Assembly (NCBI RefSeq): GCF_014656195.1 | Contig: NZ_BNBY01000010.1 | Location: 62,001-126,000 of the forward strand | DNA: 64,000 nt | Reading direction: 5' to 3' | From: Kitasatospora xanthocidica | GTDB taxonomy: Bacteria > Actinomycetota > Actinomycetes > Streptomycetales > Streptomycetaceae | In this document: positions 10,614-18,782 of the stretch, piece after piece | How the letters are laid out: each line of letters opens with the position of its first letter | How positions within the stretch are numbered: position 1 is the first letter of the stretch | Made by a program: the position numbers and the translations under genes | Notes under the pieces: model-generated | Database searches by the model: none | Told to the model about the DNA's origin: nothing | What the model saw: only the letters and a program-made list of their open reading frames with translations

Positions 10614-11138
10614 ATGACCAGTCGTAAGAACCCGCTCGTCGTCGTGGCCGTGCTGATCCTGGTACTCCTGGCCGGGGCCGGGTACCTCCTCGCGAACAAG
10701 GGGAGCGGCCACTCCAAGGCCGCCGCGAGCCCCGCGGCGGCCGCCACGGGCACCCCGGCCGCCGGCTCCCAGGCGCCCAAGCCCTCGGCGCCCAAGCCGT
10801 CCCCGCCCGCCGGCGGCACCGCCCCGGCCGGCACCTGGGTCCCCGCCGACCCCGCGCTGGCCGACGTCTGCCGCACCAAGCTCCCCAGCCAGGCCCAGGA
10901 CACCCTCGGCCTGATCGCCAAGGGCGGGCCCTACCCCTACAACCGCGACGGCATCGTCTTCGAGAACCGCGAGAGCCGCCTCCCCAAGAAGGCCGACGGC
11001 TACTACCACGAGTTCACCGTGGTCACCCCGGGCTCCAACGACCGCGGCACCCGCCGGGTGGTCACCGGCACCTCCGGCGAGCAGTACTGGTCCGCGGACC
11101 ACTACGCGACCTTCCAGGAGATCGACCCCCGCTGCTGA
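10614..11138 (+). CDS. Guanyl-specific ribonuclease, RNase Sa/barnase family, membrane-anchored or secreted
   Basis: This extracytoplasmic endoribonuclease should cleave RNA after G. Of 174 residues, 8-27 form a hydrophobic signal or anchor (LVVVAVLILVLLAGAGYLLA); a Pro/Ala/Lys-rich linker runs to about 80; the rest aligns closely with RNase Sa: DTLGLIAKGGPYPYNRDG, FENRES, YYHEFTVVTPG, RGTRRVV and DHYATF. The catalytic trio is Glu133, Arg148 and His163, and Cys86/Cys174 match the Sa disulfide. ATG 10614 is the only plausible start, with a weak ribosome-binding site. The signal lacks a clear cleavage motif, so it may remain tethered. No barstar-like inhibitor gene is adjacent. Confidence 0.92.
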   Translation: MTSRKNPLVVVAVLILVLLAGAGYLLANKGSGHSKAAASPAAAATGTPAAGSQAPKPSAPKPSPPAGGTAPAGTWVPADPALADVCRTKLPSQAQDTLGLIAKGGPYPYNRDGIVFENRESRLPKKADGYYHEFTVVTPGSNDRGTRRVVTGTSGEQYWSADHYATFQEIDPRC

Positions 11139-11183
11139 ACCGCCGCCGTACCCTCACCGCGCCCGCCCTCATCGCACCCGCCC

Positions 11184-12179
11184 TCAGCGCGCCCGGCGCC
11201 AGCTGACCCGCTCGTGCGGGCCGTGCGGGCCGGTGGTGACCAGCGCGGTCAGCTCGTGCAGCACCGGCGCCGGATCCCGGCGGAGCTGGACCGGGGTGGT
11301 GCGGACCACCGGGAGCCCGGCGGCGGTCAGCCGGTTGGCGCGGGCCAGCCCGCGCTCGTGGTCGTCCGGGCGCAGGTGCCAGGCGCGGGAGTCGATCTCC
11401 AGGGCCACGCAGGCGTGCGGCCAGTAGGCGTCCGGCACGGAGAGGAAGCGCCCGTCCAGGAAGAGCACCGGGTTCCACAGCGGCTCGGGCAGGCCCGCGT
11501 GCGCCAGCAGTTCGCGGGCCTCGCCCTCGACCACCGAGCGCACCCCGGCGGTCAGGTCCTCCACCACCCGGGCCACCTGCGGCAGCCCGAGCGCGCCCGG
11601 TCTGGCCAGCAACTGGTCCAGCAGTTCGCCGAGTTCGCAGTGCCGCCGCTGGACGGCCTCCGCGCAGAGCGCCCGGAACCGGTGCTGCCCGGTCCCTCCC
11701 GGCGCGAGGTCCGCCAGCGCCCGCGCCACCGTGGTGCTCCACAGCCCGTCGTCCCGCTCGAAGCCGCCCGGCATCGCCCCGCCCGCCCGGTGGATCCGGA
11801 CGAACTCCAGGTCACGAACCCGGCGTTGGCGGGGGATCAGGACGTCGACCGCACCGAGGTCGGCCGGGTGCCCGGCGCTCGGCAGCCCGGCGGCGGCCAG
11901 CACCGCGAAACCGGTCAGCAGCACGTCCCCGGCGCGCGGCTGGTGCCCCTTCGGCGTCGCGTAGGCCAGGGCGGCCCGCAGCTTCTGGTGGACCGTCAAC
12001 CTCCCGTTCTGCAGGCAGATCACCCGGGGGAGCACCTGCTGCCAGGGCCCACCCGGCCGCAGCCGGTGGGCGATGGTGCCGGAGGGCACCCCGAGGCGGC
12101 GCAGCTGCGCCCGGGTGGCGATGTGCTGCTGGTCGGCGCCGAGCAGGGCGACCGGGTCGAGCGGGTTCGCGCGGGTCAT
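11184..12179 (-). CDS. DUF559-like protein with N-terminal AbiEi-type winged helix
   Basis: This 331-residue protein has an N-terminal segment (LLGADQQHIATRAQLRRLGV, RVICLQNGRLT) resembling the winged-helix antitoxin-like domain of AbiEi/type IV systems, and a C-terminal Vsr-like endonuclease-fold segment (SVPDAYWPHACVALEIDSRA, then WHLRPDDHERGLARANRL and TTPVQLRRDP) as in DUF559. Such proteins are common and multicopy in actinobacteria; the biological role is not established. The D/E-D-K-type residues of the nuclease fold are only partly evident. It has no partner toxin nearby. ATG 12179 lacks a good ribosome-binding site; frames extending upstream run into the repeat region. Confidence 0.7.
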   Translation of the reverse strand: MTRANPLDPVALLGADQQHIATRAQLRRLGVPSGTIAHRLRPGGPWQQVLPRVICLQNGRLTVHQKLRAALAYATPKGHQPRAGDVLLTGFAVLAAAGLPSAGHPADLGAVDVLIPRQRRVRDLEFVRIHRAGGAMPGGFERDDGLWSTTVARALADLAPGGTGQHRFRALCAEAVQRRHCELGELLDQLLARPGALGLPQVARVVEDLTAGVRSVVEGEARELLAHAGLPEPLWNPVLFLDGRFLSVPDAYWPHACVALEIDSRAWHLRPDDHERGLARANRLTAAGLPVVRTTPVQLRRDPAPVLHELTALVTTGPHGPHERVSWRRAR

Positions 12180-12246
12180 GCCAGGGTGCTGCCCGCCCGG
12201 ATCGGAGGTATGCGAAACATCCCCCCGTCGGGGGCTCCCGGCAAAC

Positions 12247-12316
12247 GTGTTGACGGAGCAGTACAGAGCAGAACGGAGCAGAACAGAGCAGAACAGAGCA
12301 AAGGTGTTGACGGAGC
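12247..12316. repeat. Five 10-base tandem repeats flanked by a 13-base direct repeat
   Basis: Units at 12251-12300 in register are TGACGGAGCA, GTACAGAGCA, GAACGGAGCA, GAACAGAGCA and GAACAGAGCA. GTGTTGACGGAGC occurs at 12247-12259 and again at 12304-12316, 57 bases apart. The array lies between divergent genes (starts at 12179 and 12346). The 10-base period matches one DNA turn, and TTGACG in each flanking copy resembles a -35 box. Function is unknown. Confidence 0.8.
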
Positions 12317-12345
12317 GGCGCCCGACCGGCTGAGCTGGTGCCCAT

Positions 12346-13584
12346 ATGACGACCCCACACACCGGCCCCGCGCTCGACGCGCTCCAGGGCCTCTCCGTCG
12401 GTGACGCCCTCGGTGCCCAGTTCTTCGTCCCCGGGACGGCCCGTACCCACCTCGCCGACCGCACCGACCCGCCCGGCCCCTGGCCGTGGACCGACGACAC
12501 CGAGATGGCCTGTTCGGTGTACGCCGCCCACACCGAACGCGGCGCGATCGACACCTTCGACCTCACCCACGCCTTCGCCCGCCGCCACGACTTCGACCGC
12601 GGCTACGGCCCGGCCGCCAACCGGATGCTGCGGCTGATCCGCGAGGGCGGCGACGCGAAGCGGCTGGCCGCCGAACTCTTCGACGGCCAGGGCTCGTACG
12701 GCAACGGCGCCGCGATGCGGGTCGCCCCGCTCGGCGCCGCGTACGCCGAGGACCCGGCGGCGGTGGTCCGCCCGGCCGCCGACACCGCCGTCGTCACCCA
12801 CACCCACCCGCAGGCGGTGGACGGCGCGATCGCGGTCGCGGTGGCGGCCGCGTACGCGGTCCGGGCGCGCACCGAGGCCGTGACGCCGCACACCTTCCTG
12901 GCGGCGGTGGCCGCGCTCACCCCGCGCGGGGCCGTCCACGACGGCCTGACCGAGGCGATCGGCCTGCTCGCCGAACCCGATCCGCTGGTCGCCGCCGAGG
13001 TGCTCGGCAACGGCAGCCGGACCTCGGCGGTCGACACCGTCCCGTACGCCCTGTGGTGCGCCGCCCGGAACCTCGCCGACTACCGGGCCGCCGTGTGGGA
13101 CGCGATCGCGCCCGGCGGCGACATGGACACCGTGGCCGCGATCACCGGGGGAGTGGTCGCCGCGCACACCGGCGCGGACGGCATCCCGGCGGCCTGGCCG
13201 GCCGCCCGCGAGCCGCTGCCCGACTGGGCGTTCCCCGAGCCGGGCGGCGTCCGCGGCCGCGAAGAGCGGCTGCGGCTGCCCCGGCCGCACCCCGTCCCCG
13301 ACGTGGTCTGGACGGACGGGCAGTGGCAGCGCATCCGGTCCGACGCCCCGTCGCGGGGCCGCTGGTGGGTCAGCACCCGGGAGGGCGTGGTCAGCGTGCA
13401 CCACCCCCGGGGGCACCCGGTCTGGGAGGTGACGGTGGCGTCCGTCCGCGGCGGCTGGCGCCCGGTCACGGCCTTCGTCGAGGCGTACCCGGGTGCCTAC
13501 CCGCTGTTCCCGGACGGCCGGAACCTCGCCGACCTCGACGTGGTCCTCGCGGCCGTCGCCGCCCGGGACCGCGTCACACCGTGA
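12346..13584 (+). CDS. ADP-ribosylglycohydrolase family protein with C-terminal extension
   Basis: This would remove ADP-ribose from proteins or small molecules with Mg2+ help. Residues 1 to about 300 form the all-helical DraG/ARH fold: GLSVGDALGAQF, the metal motif WTDDTEM (Asp50, Asp51), YGNGAAMRVAP, THTHPQAVDGA and GGDMDTVAAITG (Asp259, Asp261). About 110 further residues (WTDGQWQRIRS, RGRWWVSTREGVVSVHH, PLFPDGRNLADLD) form an extra domain that I do not recognise. The 3' end overlaps the convergent acetyltransferase gene by 11 bases. Substrate unknown. Confidence 0.88.
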   Translation: MTTPHTGPALDALQGLSVGDALGAQFFVPGTARTHLADRTDPPGPWPWTDDTEMACSVYAAHTERGAIDTFDLTHAFARRHDFDRGYGPAANRMLRLIREGGDAKRLAAELFDGQGSYGNGAAMRVAPLGAAYAEDPAAVVRPAADTAVVTHTHPQAVDGAIAVAVAAAYAVRARTEAVTPHTFLAAVAALTPRGAVHDGLTEAIGLLAEPDPLVAAEVLGNGSRTSAVDTVPYALWCAARNLADYRAAVWDAIAPGGDMDTVAAITGGVVAAHTGADGIPAAWPAAREPLPDWAFPEPGGVRGREERLRLPRPHPVPDVVWTDGQWQRIRSDAPSRGRWWVSTREGVVSVHHPRGHPVWEVTVASVRGGWRPVTAFVEAYPGAYPLFPDGRNLADLDVVLAAVAARDRVTP

Positions 13585-14308
13585 TCATCAGCTGCCCGGC
13601 GCCGCTGCCGCCCTGTCTAAGGCACTCCTGGTTGATCGCCGGATCCGGCGCGCTCGGCGAGGTGGCGGCGGCGATCCGCAGCTCGATGATGTCCCGGACG
13701 GCCGGCCACTCGGCGTCGAGGATCGAGTAGAACGCGGTGGAGCGCACCACCCCGTCCAGTCCGCGCGAGTGGGCCCGGCGCACGCCCTCGCAGGTCGCGC
13801 CGAGCCGCTCGATCGCGGCGCGCGAGCGCTGGTTGCGGGCGTCCGCGCGCAGCGAGATCCGCTGCACGCCCCAGGTCTCGAAGGCGTGGCGCAGCATCAG
13901 CAGCTTGGCCTCGGTGTTGATGCCGGTGCCCTGGGCGCGCGGCGAGAGCCAGGTGTTGCCGATCTCGGCGGCGTCCGGGACGGCCGTGGCCGGATCGCCG
14001 AACGGGACGCCGGGCATCGGGGGCCACACCATCGGGCCCTGCCAGTAGTCCAGTTCGAGGAACCGGGTGGAGCCCACCACCCGGCCGTCGGCGACGTTCA
14101 CCGTCGCGAACGGCAGCGACCGTCCGGCGGCCTGGTCGGAGAGGGCACGCGCGATGTAGTCGCGGGCCGCTTCCAGGCCGTGCGGGACGGGCGTGAAGGC
14201 GTAAGTCGTACGGTCCTCGGCGCCGGCCTCGGCGATGGCCTCGGCGTGGTGCGCGGCGAGGGGCTCCAGCCGCACGGTGCGGCCGGTGAGGATGACAGGT
14301 ACGGGCAC
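13574..14308 (-). CDS. GNAT-family N-acetyltransferase (RimJ/RimL-like)
   Basis: This 244-residue cytoplasmic enzyme would transfer an acetyl group from acetyl-CoA. The start LTGRTVRLEPLAAHHAEAI, the central VVGSTRFLELDYW, the acyl-CoA binding region TWLSPRAQGTGINTEAKLLM and the RISLRADARNQRSRAAIERL segment are characteristic of RimJ/RimL-type proteins. GTG 14308 has GAAGG five bases upstream. The last about 25 residues (after RIAAATSPSAP) extend past the usual domain and include an AGA codon, rare in this genome. The stop overlaps the convergent ADP-ribosylglycohydrolase. Substrate unknown. Confidence 0.88.
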   Translation of the reverse strand: MPVPVILTGRTVRLEPLAAHHAEAIAEAGAEDRTTYAFTPVPHGLEAARDYIARALSDQAAGRSLPFATVNVADGRVVGSTRFLELDYWQGPMVWPPMPGVPFGDPATAVPDAAEIGNTWLSPRAQGTGINTEAKLLMLRHAFETWGVQRISLRADARNQRSRAAIERLGATCEGVRRAHSRGLDGVVRSTAFYSILDAEWPAVRDIIELRIAAATSPSAPDPAINQECLRQGGSGAGQLMITV

Positions 14309-14957
14309 GGAACCTTCGGTCCTTCATCGGTCGGAGGATGCCTCCCGCGCCGGGGTACGGCACGAGGTGCGGGGACGGTTTCGCCCCGGCCCGGGACCGT
14401 CCGCCGGGTAGCCGTGCGCGCCGGAGGATTCCGGTCGGGCGGGGCGGGGGCGGCGGCCCAGGAACGGGCGGCGCGGGTGCCGGAACGGACACGGATCCTC
14501 GGACCGGTCCGGCGGGAAGAGCGAGGGGACAGTGTGCGTCCGCGAAATGGCCGAAGAGGGAACGAGAGCGCGAAGGGAAGCAGGCGGCCAGGTGAAGGCA
14601 AGGTGCGTCGTGGGGCTGGCCGAGCACCGGACCGGGACGTGGCCGACGGCGTTACGGGACGACGTGACGACGACGCGACGATGCGAGGCAGCGAGAGGAC
14701 GATACCCGCCAGAAGGCGGTGCGTCACTTCGCGGCGCGCGAATGGGCGCGCGGGCCGCTCCGGCGGGCCTCCGGACGGGCCCCCGCACCCCCCGTGACCA
14801 GGGACTCTTCCTTCGGGTGCGATCATGGTCGGGAGCGGTCGGCCGGGGGCGTCGGAGGAGTCGTCCGGCGTGGCGGGAATTCCCCCGTCGCCCGGTGCGC
14901 TGGAGAGGACGAGAAGCCGGTCGGCCGGGACGAGCAGAGAACGGGGTTGGGTGCGCG
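14309..14957. other. 649-base region without a supported gene
   Basis: No frame on either strand shows a recognisable protein. From about 14510 to 14720 the + strand is unusually purine-rich (GAGAGCGCGAAGGGAAGCAGG and similar). A small hairpin (CCGCC/GGCGG) lies near 14707-14721 and a GCGCGC dyad near 14737-14755. The left end should hold the acetyltransferase promoter, the right end that of the PAC2 gene. An unannotated RNA is possible but unsupported. Confidence 0.35.
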
Positions 14958-15902
14958 GTGCGTGACTTCCAGGCGTTGTACGAGCTGGATCAGCAGGGCG
15001 TGGCCGCGGTGGCCGCGGCCACCGCGCGGTTGCGCGACACCGGCGCCGGTCTGGTGCTGCTCCACCACTTCGAGGGCTTCATGGACGCCGGGGAGGCCGG
15101 CGGCCAGGTGGTGGCCCACCTGCTGGAGACGGGCTCGCCGCAGGTGGTGGCCCGCTTCGACCACGACCGGCTGGTCGACTACCGGGCCCGCCGCCCCGCG
15201 ATGGTCTTCGACCACGACCACTGGACGTCCTACGACCCGCCGGAGATCCTGCTCCAGCTCGTCCACGACGCCGCCGGCGCACCGTTCCTGCTGCTCAGCG
15301 GCCCGGAGCCGGACGTGGAGTGGGAGCGCTTCGCGCGCGCCGTCCGCGAGCTGGTCGAGCGCTTCGAGGTCCGCCTCTCGGTCGACTTCCACGGCATCCC
15401 GATGGGCGTGCCGCACACCCGCCCGGTCGGCCTGACGCCGCACGGCAACCGGCTGGACCTCGCGCCCGGGTACCCGCAGTGGTTCGAGCAGGCCCAGGTC
15501 CCGGGCAGCGCCCAGGCGCTGCTGGAGTACCGCCTGGCCGAGGCCGGGCACGACGTCCTGGGCTTCGCCGTGCACGTGCCGCACTACGTGGCCCGCTCGG
15601 CCTACCCGGCGGCGGCCGTGCTGATCCTGGAGGCGGTGCAGTCCGCCACCGGGCTGGTGCTGCCCGGCACCCGGCTGCGCGAGCGGGTCGGCGAGGTCTA
15701 CGCCGACATCGAGGAGCAGTTGACGCAGGGGGACGGCGAGTTGCGCTCGGCGATCCGCGGCATGGAGGGCCAGTACGACGCGGTGGCGGGCGCCGAGAAC
15801 CGGGAGAGCCTGCTGGCCGAGCCGGTGGACCTGCCCTCGGCGGACGAACTGGGCCGGCGCTTCGAGCAGTTCCTGGCCGAACACGAGCGCGACGCGGAGT
15901 AG
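14958..15902 (+). CDS. PAC2-family protein (proteasome assembly chaperone-like)
   Basis: This 314-residue cytoplasmic protein begins GTG CGT GAC (14958), the usual VRDFQALYEL start of actinobacterial PAC2 proteins. Visible family segments are GLVLLHHFEGFMDAGEAGG, VARFDHDRLVDYRARRPAM, LLLSGPEPDVEWERF, FHGIPMGVPHTRP and HVPHYVARSAYPAAAVLI, followed by a helical C-terminal tail. The eukaryotic relatives help assemble proteasomes, but the bacterial role is not established. It appears monocistronic, and no proteasome genes are adjacent. Confidence 0.88.
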   Translation: MRDFQALYELDQQGVAAVAAATARLRDTGAGLVLLHHFEGFMDAGEAGGQVVAHLLETGSPQVVARFDHDRLVDYRARRPAMVFDHDHWTSYDPPEILLQLVHDAAGAPFLLLSGPEPDVEWERFARAVRELVERFEVRLSVDFHGIPMGVPHTRPVGLTPHGNRLDLAPGYPQWFEQAQVPGSAQALLEYRLAEAGHDVLGFAVHVPHYVARSAYPAAAVLILEAVQSATGLVLPGTRLRERVGEVYADIEEQLTQGDGELRSAIRGMEGQYDAVAGAENRESLLAEPVDLPSADELGRRFEQFLAEHERDAE

Positions 15903-16081
15903 CCGCTAGGTGGCCGTTCCGTACGCCCTCGGTGCACGCTCCGTACGCGTGCGTTCCCCTTGGAAGGATTTCGCGGAGGCGGGATTCATCGTCGCCGGCC
16001 GCGCGTTGGAGCCTGAGGTGCCCGGGGGACGGGCTGCCGTAGGGAGCCGACCGTGACTCGACGCACCCCCGGGGGGACCGC

Positions 16082-17083
16082 ATGCCCAGGACCACACGCC
16101 CGACCCTCACCATGACGGCGGGGGCGGCCGCGCTGGCCGCCCTGCTGCTCGCCGGATGCACCGGCGGCGGCGGTACGGACAACCAGGGGAAGGACCTCGC
16201 GGACGCGGTGCCCGGCCGGGCGAAGGCCGGCGCGACCCCGACCCCCACCCCACCGCCCACCGGCCCGTACGTGGCGCTCGGCGACTCCTACACGGCCGGC
16301 ATGCAGATCCCCCCGCACGCCGGCGAGCCGCGCGGCTGCTCCCGCTCGGGGGTCAACTACCCGTCCCTGGTGGCCAAGGGCCTCGGGGTGGCGTCCGGCG
16401 AGTTCCGGGACGTCAGCTGCACCGGCGCCACCACCGTGGACCTCACCGCGCCCCAGGACACCGGCAACGGCACCAACCCGGCCCAGCTGGACGCGCTGAC
16501 CGCGGACACCCGGCTGGTCACCCTCGGGATCGGCGGCAACGACGCCGGATTCATGGAGGTCGTGACGGAGTGCGCCAAGGACAACCTGGTGGACGCGGTG
16601 AAGGGCGTGATCAAGCAGACCCGGGCCGCCTCGCCCTGCCGTGACCACTACTCCTCCGGCGACGGCGACGACCAGGTCCAGCGCAAGGTGAACGAGGCCG
16701 GGGACCGGCTCGGCAAGGTCCTCCAGGACATCAAGCGGCGCTCCCCGCAGGCCCGGGTGTACGTGATCGGGTACCCGACGCTGCTCCCGGCCGACCCGGC
16801 GAGCTGCCTGCCGGTGCTCGGCAAGACGGTGGCCGTCCCCGACCTGGGCTTCCTCTCCGAGAAGGAGCAGCAGCTCAACGGCATGCTCAGGAAGCACGCG
16901 CAGGCCGCCGGCGCGGTGTTCGTGGACACCGCCGGGCCCTCGGTCGGGCACGACATGTGCGCCGGCGAGGACAAGCGCTGGGTCGAGCCGCCGTTCCCGG
17001 CCCGCGGCCTGGCGCCGATCCACCCCAACGCCAAGGGGCAGGAGGCGGTGTCCGGCTTCGTCCTCAAGGCGATCCGGGGCTGA
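16082..17083 (+). CDS. SGNH-hydrolase-type lipoprotein (secreted lipase/esterase family)
   Basis: This 333-residue surface enzyme is predicted to hydrolyse ester bonds. The N terminus has a lipoprotein signal ending LLLAGC (Cys26 lipidated), then a Thr/Pro linker (TPTPTPPPT). Block I GDSYTAG holds the nucleophilic Ser; block III GIGGNDAGF supplies Gly/Asn oxyanion groups; block V IHPNAKGQ supplies the catalytic His. Six Cys in the mature part suggest disulfides, as in Streptomyces SGNH lipases. It stands between PAC2 and dgt with its own upstream region. Substrate unknown. Confidence 0.92.
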   Translation: MPRTTRPTLTMTAGAAALAALLLAGCTGGGGTDNQGKDLADAVPGRAKAGATPTPTPPPTGPYVALGDSYTAGMQIPPHAGEPRGCSRSGVNYPSLVAKGLGVASGEFRDVSCTGATTVDLTAPQDTGNGTNPAQLDALTADTRLVTLGIGGNDAGFMEVVTECAKDNLVDAVKGVIKQTRAASPCRDHYSSGDGDDQVQRKVNEAGDRLGKVLQDIKRRSPQARVYVIGYPTLLPADPASCLPVLGKTVAVPDLGFLSEKEQQLNGMLRKHAQAAGAVFVDTAGPSVGHDMCAGEDKRWVEPPFPARGLAPIHPNAKGQEAVSGFVLKAIRG

Positions 17084-17310
17084 CCGGGGCTGACCGCCGC
17101 GGCCCGGGGCCGACCGCCGCGGCCTGGGCCGACCGGCGCCGCCGGAGCCGTGCGCACCGCGGCCGCCGCGCCCGGGTCCGTGCCGTTCGGGTGAGGAGGA
17201 CCCGCCGGGGGCGGGCACCCGCGCGCCGCGCAGCGTTCACGCCCCGGCCCGCGCCCCTTCGCGCGCGGCACACCCCGGGTGTCGGAGGTGCGGCGTACCG
17301 TGAGAGGCAT

Positions 17311-18618
17311 ATGGATGACACCGCGCACCGCCTCGCAGCCCCGACCCCGTACGACCACGCCGCCGAGGCCCGCTGGGTCCCCGAGCCCGACAAACGCCCG
17401 GGCCGTACGGCGTTCCAGCGCGACCGCGCCCGGGTGCTGCACTCGGCGGCGCTGCGCCGGCTGGCCGGCACCACCCAGGTGGTCGCCCCGATGCGCAGCG
17501 ACTTCCCCCGCACCCGGCTCACCCACTCCCTCGAATGCGCCCAGGTCGGGCGGGAGTTGGGCGCGGCCCTGGGCTGCGACCCGGACCTCGTGGAGACCGC
17601 CTGCCTGGCCCACGACATCGGCCACCCGCCCTTCGGCCACACCGGCGAGGAGGCCCTCGACCAGGCCGCCGAGGCGTGCGGGGGCTTCGAGGGCAACGCC
17701 CAGTCGCTGCGCATCCTGACCCGGCTGGAGCCCAAGCGCTTCGCCCCCCAGGAGGAGCCGTCGACCCGGCTCGCCCCCTGGCCCGGCCGCAGCGTCGGCC
17801 TCAACCTGACCCGCTCCGCGCTCGACGCCGCCACCAAGTACCCGTGGACCAGGGGCGCCCACCCGCTCGACCCGGCCTCGCCCAAGTACGGCGTCTACGC
17901 GGACGACCTGCCGGTCTTCCGCTGGCTGCGGGCCGGCTCCCCGACCGGGCGCAAGTGCTTCGAGGCCACCGTGATGGACTGGTCCGACGACGTGGCCTAC
18001 TCCACCCACGACGTCGAGGACGGCCTCCAGGCCGGCCACATCGACCCGGCCGTCCTGCGCGCCCCGAGCGAGCGCGCCGAACTCTTCAAGGTCGCCGAGC
18101 GCTACGCCCGGGACGCCGAGCCCGAGGAGCTGGCCGACGCCCTGGACCGGCTGCTCGGGCAGGAGTGGTGGCCCCACGCGTACGACGGCACCGCCCGCGC
18201 CCGGGCCGGGCTCAAGGACCTCACCAGCCAGCTGATCGGCCGCTTCTGCCTGGCCGCCGAGCAGGCCACCCGCGCCCGCTACGGCCCCGGCCGGCTCACC
18301 CGGTACGGCGCCGAGCTGGTGGTGCCGCGGGATGTCCGGCTGGAGTGCGCGGTGCTCAAGGCGGTCGCCGTCCGCTTCGTCATGCAGCGCGACGAGCAGG
18401 CCCAGCTGCGGGCCCGCCAGCGGATCGTGATCGCCGAGCTGGCGTACGTGCTCACCCAGCGCGCGCCCGAGGGGCTGGACCCGGTCTTCGCCGCCATGTA
18501 CCGCGAGGCCGAGGACGACGGGGCCGCCCTGCGCACGGTGATCGACCAGATCGCCACCCTGACCGACGCCTCCGCCCTGGCCCTGCACGCCAAGCTCGTC
18601 GGCGCCGCCTGGGCGTGA
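17311..18618 (+). CDS. dgt: Deoxyguanosinetriphosphate triphosphohydrolase-like protein
   Basis: This HD-domain enzyme hydrolyses dNTPs to nucleoside and triphosphate and so adjusts dNTP pools. The 435 residues include RTAFQRDRARVLHSAALRR, LTHSLE (His72), AHDIGHPPFGHTGE (His101, Asp102, His105, His110) and WSDDVAYSTHDVEDG (Asp226), a complete HD metal site, and the length matches actinobacterial Dgt. ATG 17311 follows GAGAGG by only three bases, and a TACCGT -10-like box (17296-17301) lies nine bases before it, so the 5' leader may be two or three bases. It precedes dnaG, as in other actinobacteria. Confidence 0.95.
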   Translation: MDDTAHRLAAPTPYDHAAEARWVPEPDKRPGRTAFQRDRARVLHSAALRRLAGTTQVVAPMRSDFPRTRLTHSLECAQVGRELGAALGCDPDLVETACLAHDIGHPPFGHTGEEALDQAAEACGGFEGNAQSLRILTRLEPKRFAPQEEPSTRLAPWPGRSVGLNLTRSALDAATKYPWTRGAHPLDPASPKYGVYADDLPVFRWLRAGSPTGRKCFEATVMDWSDDVAYSTHDVEDGLQAGHIDPAVLRAPSERAELFKVAERYARDAEPEELADALDRLLGQEWWPHAYDGTARARAGLKDLTSQLIGRFCLAAEQATRARYGPGRLTRYGAELVVPRDVRLECAVLKAVAVRFVMQRDEQAQLRARQRIVIAELAYVLTQRAPEGLDPVFAAMYREAEDDGAALRTVIDQIATLTDASALALHAKLVGAAWA

Positions 18619-18637
18619 CGCCCGCGGCCCCAGCCCC

Positions 18638-18746
18638 GGCCCCCGACCCCAGCCCCGGCCCCCGACCCCGGCCCCCGACCCCGGCCCCAGGACCGGCCCC
18701 CGAGTCCGGCCCCCGAGTCCGGCCCCCGAGTCCGGCCCCCGACCCC
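18638..18746. repeat. GC-rich 13-base tandem repeats between dgt and dnaG
   Basis: GGCCCCCGACCCC or GGCCCCCGAGTCC recurs at 18638, 18657, 18670, 18695, 18708, 18721 and 18734; the last four are consecutive. The 13-base unit is not a multiple of three, so this is not a coding repeat. The minus strand consists of G4-G5 runs at short spacing, capable in principle of forming a G-quadruplex. It lies immediately upstream of the dnaG promoter. Confidence 0.85.
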
Positions 18747-18770
18747 GGCTCGAAACCCCGGCCACCCCAG

Positions 18771-18776
18771 TAGACT
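18771..18776 (+). promoter_or_regulatory. -10 box for a leaderless dnaG mRNA
   Basis: TAGACT (TANNNT) ends six bases before the GTG at 18783, placing the transcription start on or beside the start codon. No ribosome-binding purine tract is present. Confidence 0.55.
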
Positions 18777-18782
18777 TCCGGG

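Noticed and set aside
12251..12300. CRISPR array
   Set aside because: Units are only 10 bases and directly adjacent, with no spacers and no cas genes.
14098..14826. 242-codon minus-strand frame covering the gap before the PAC2 gene
   Set aside because: It overlaps the acetyltransferase gene in another frame and has Arg/Pro/Ser-rich, non-domain sequence.
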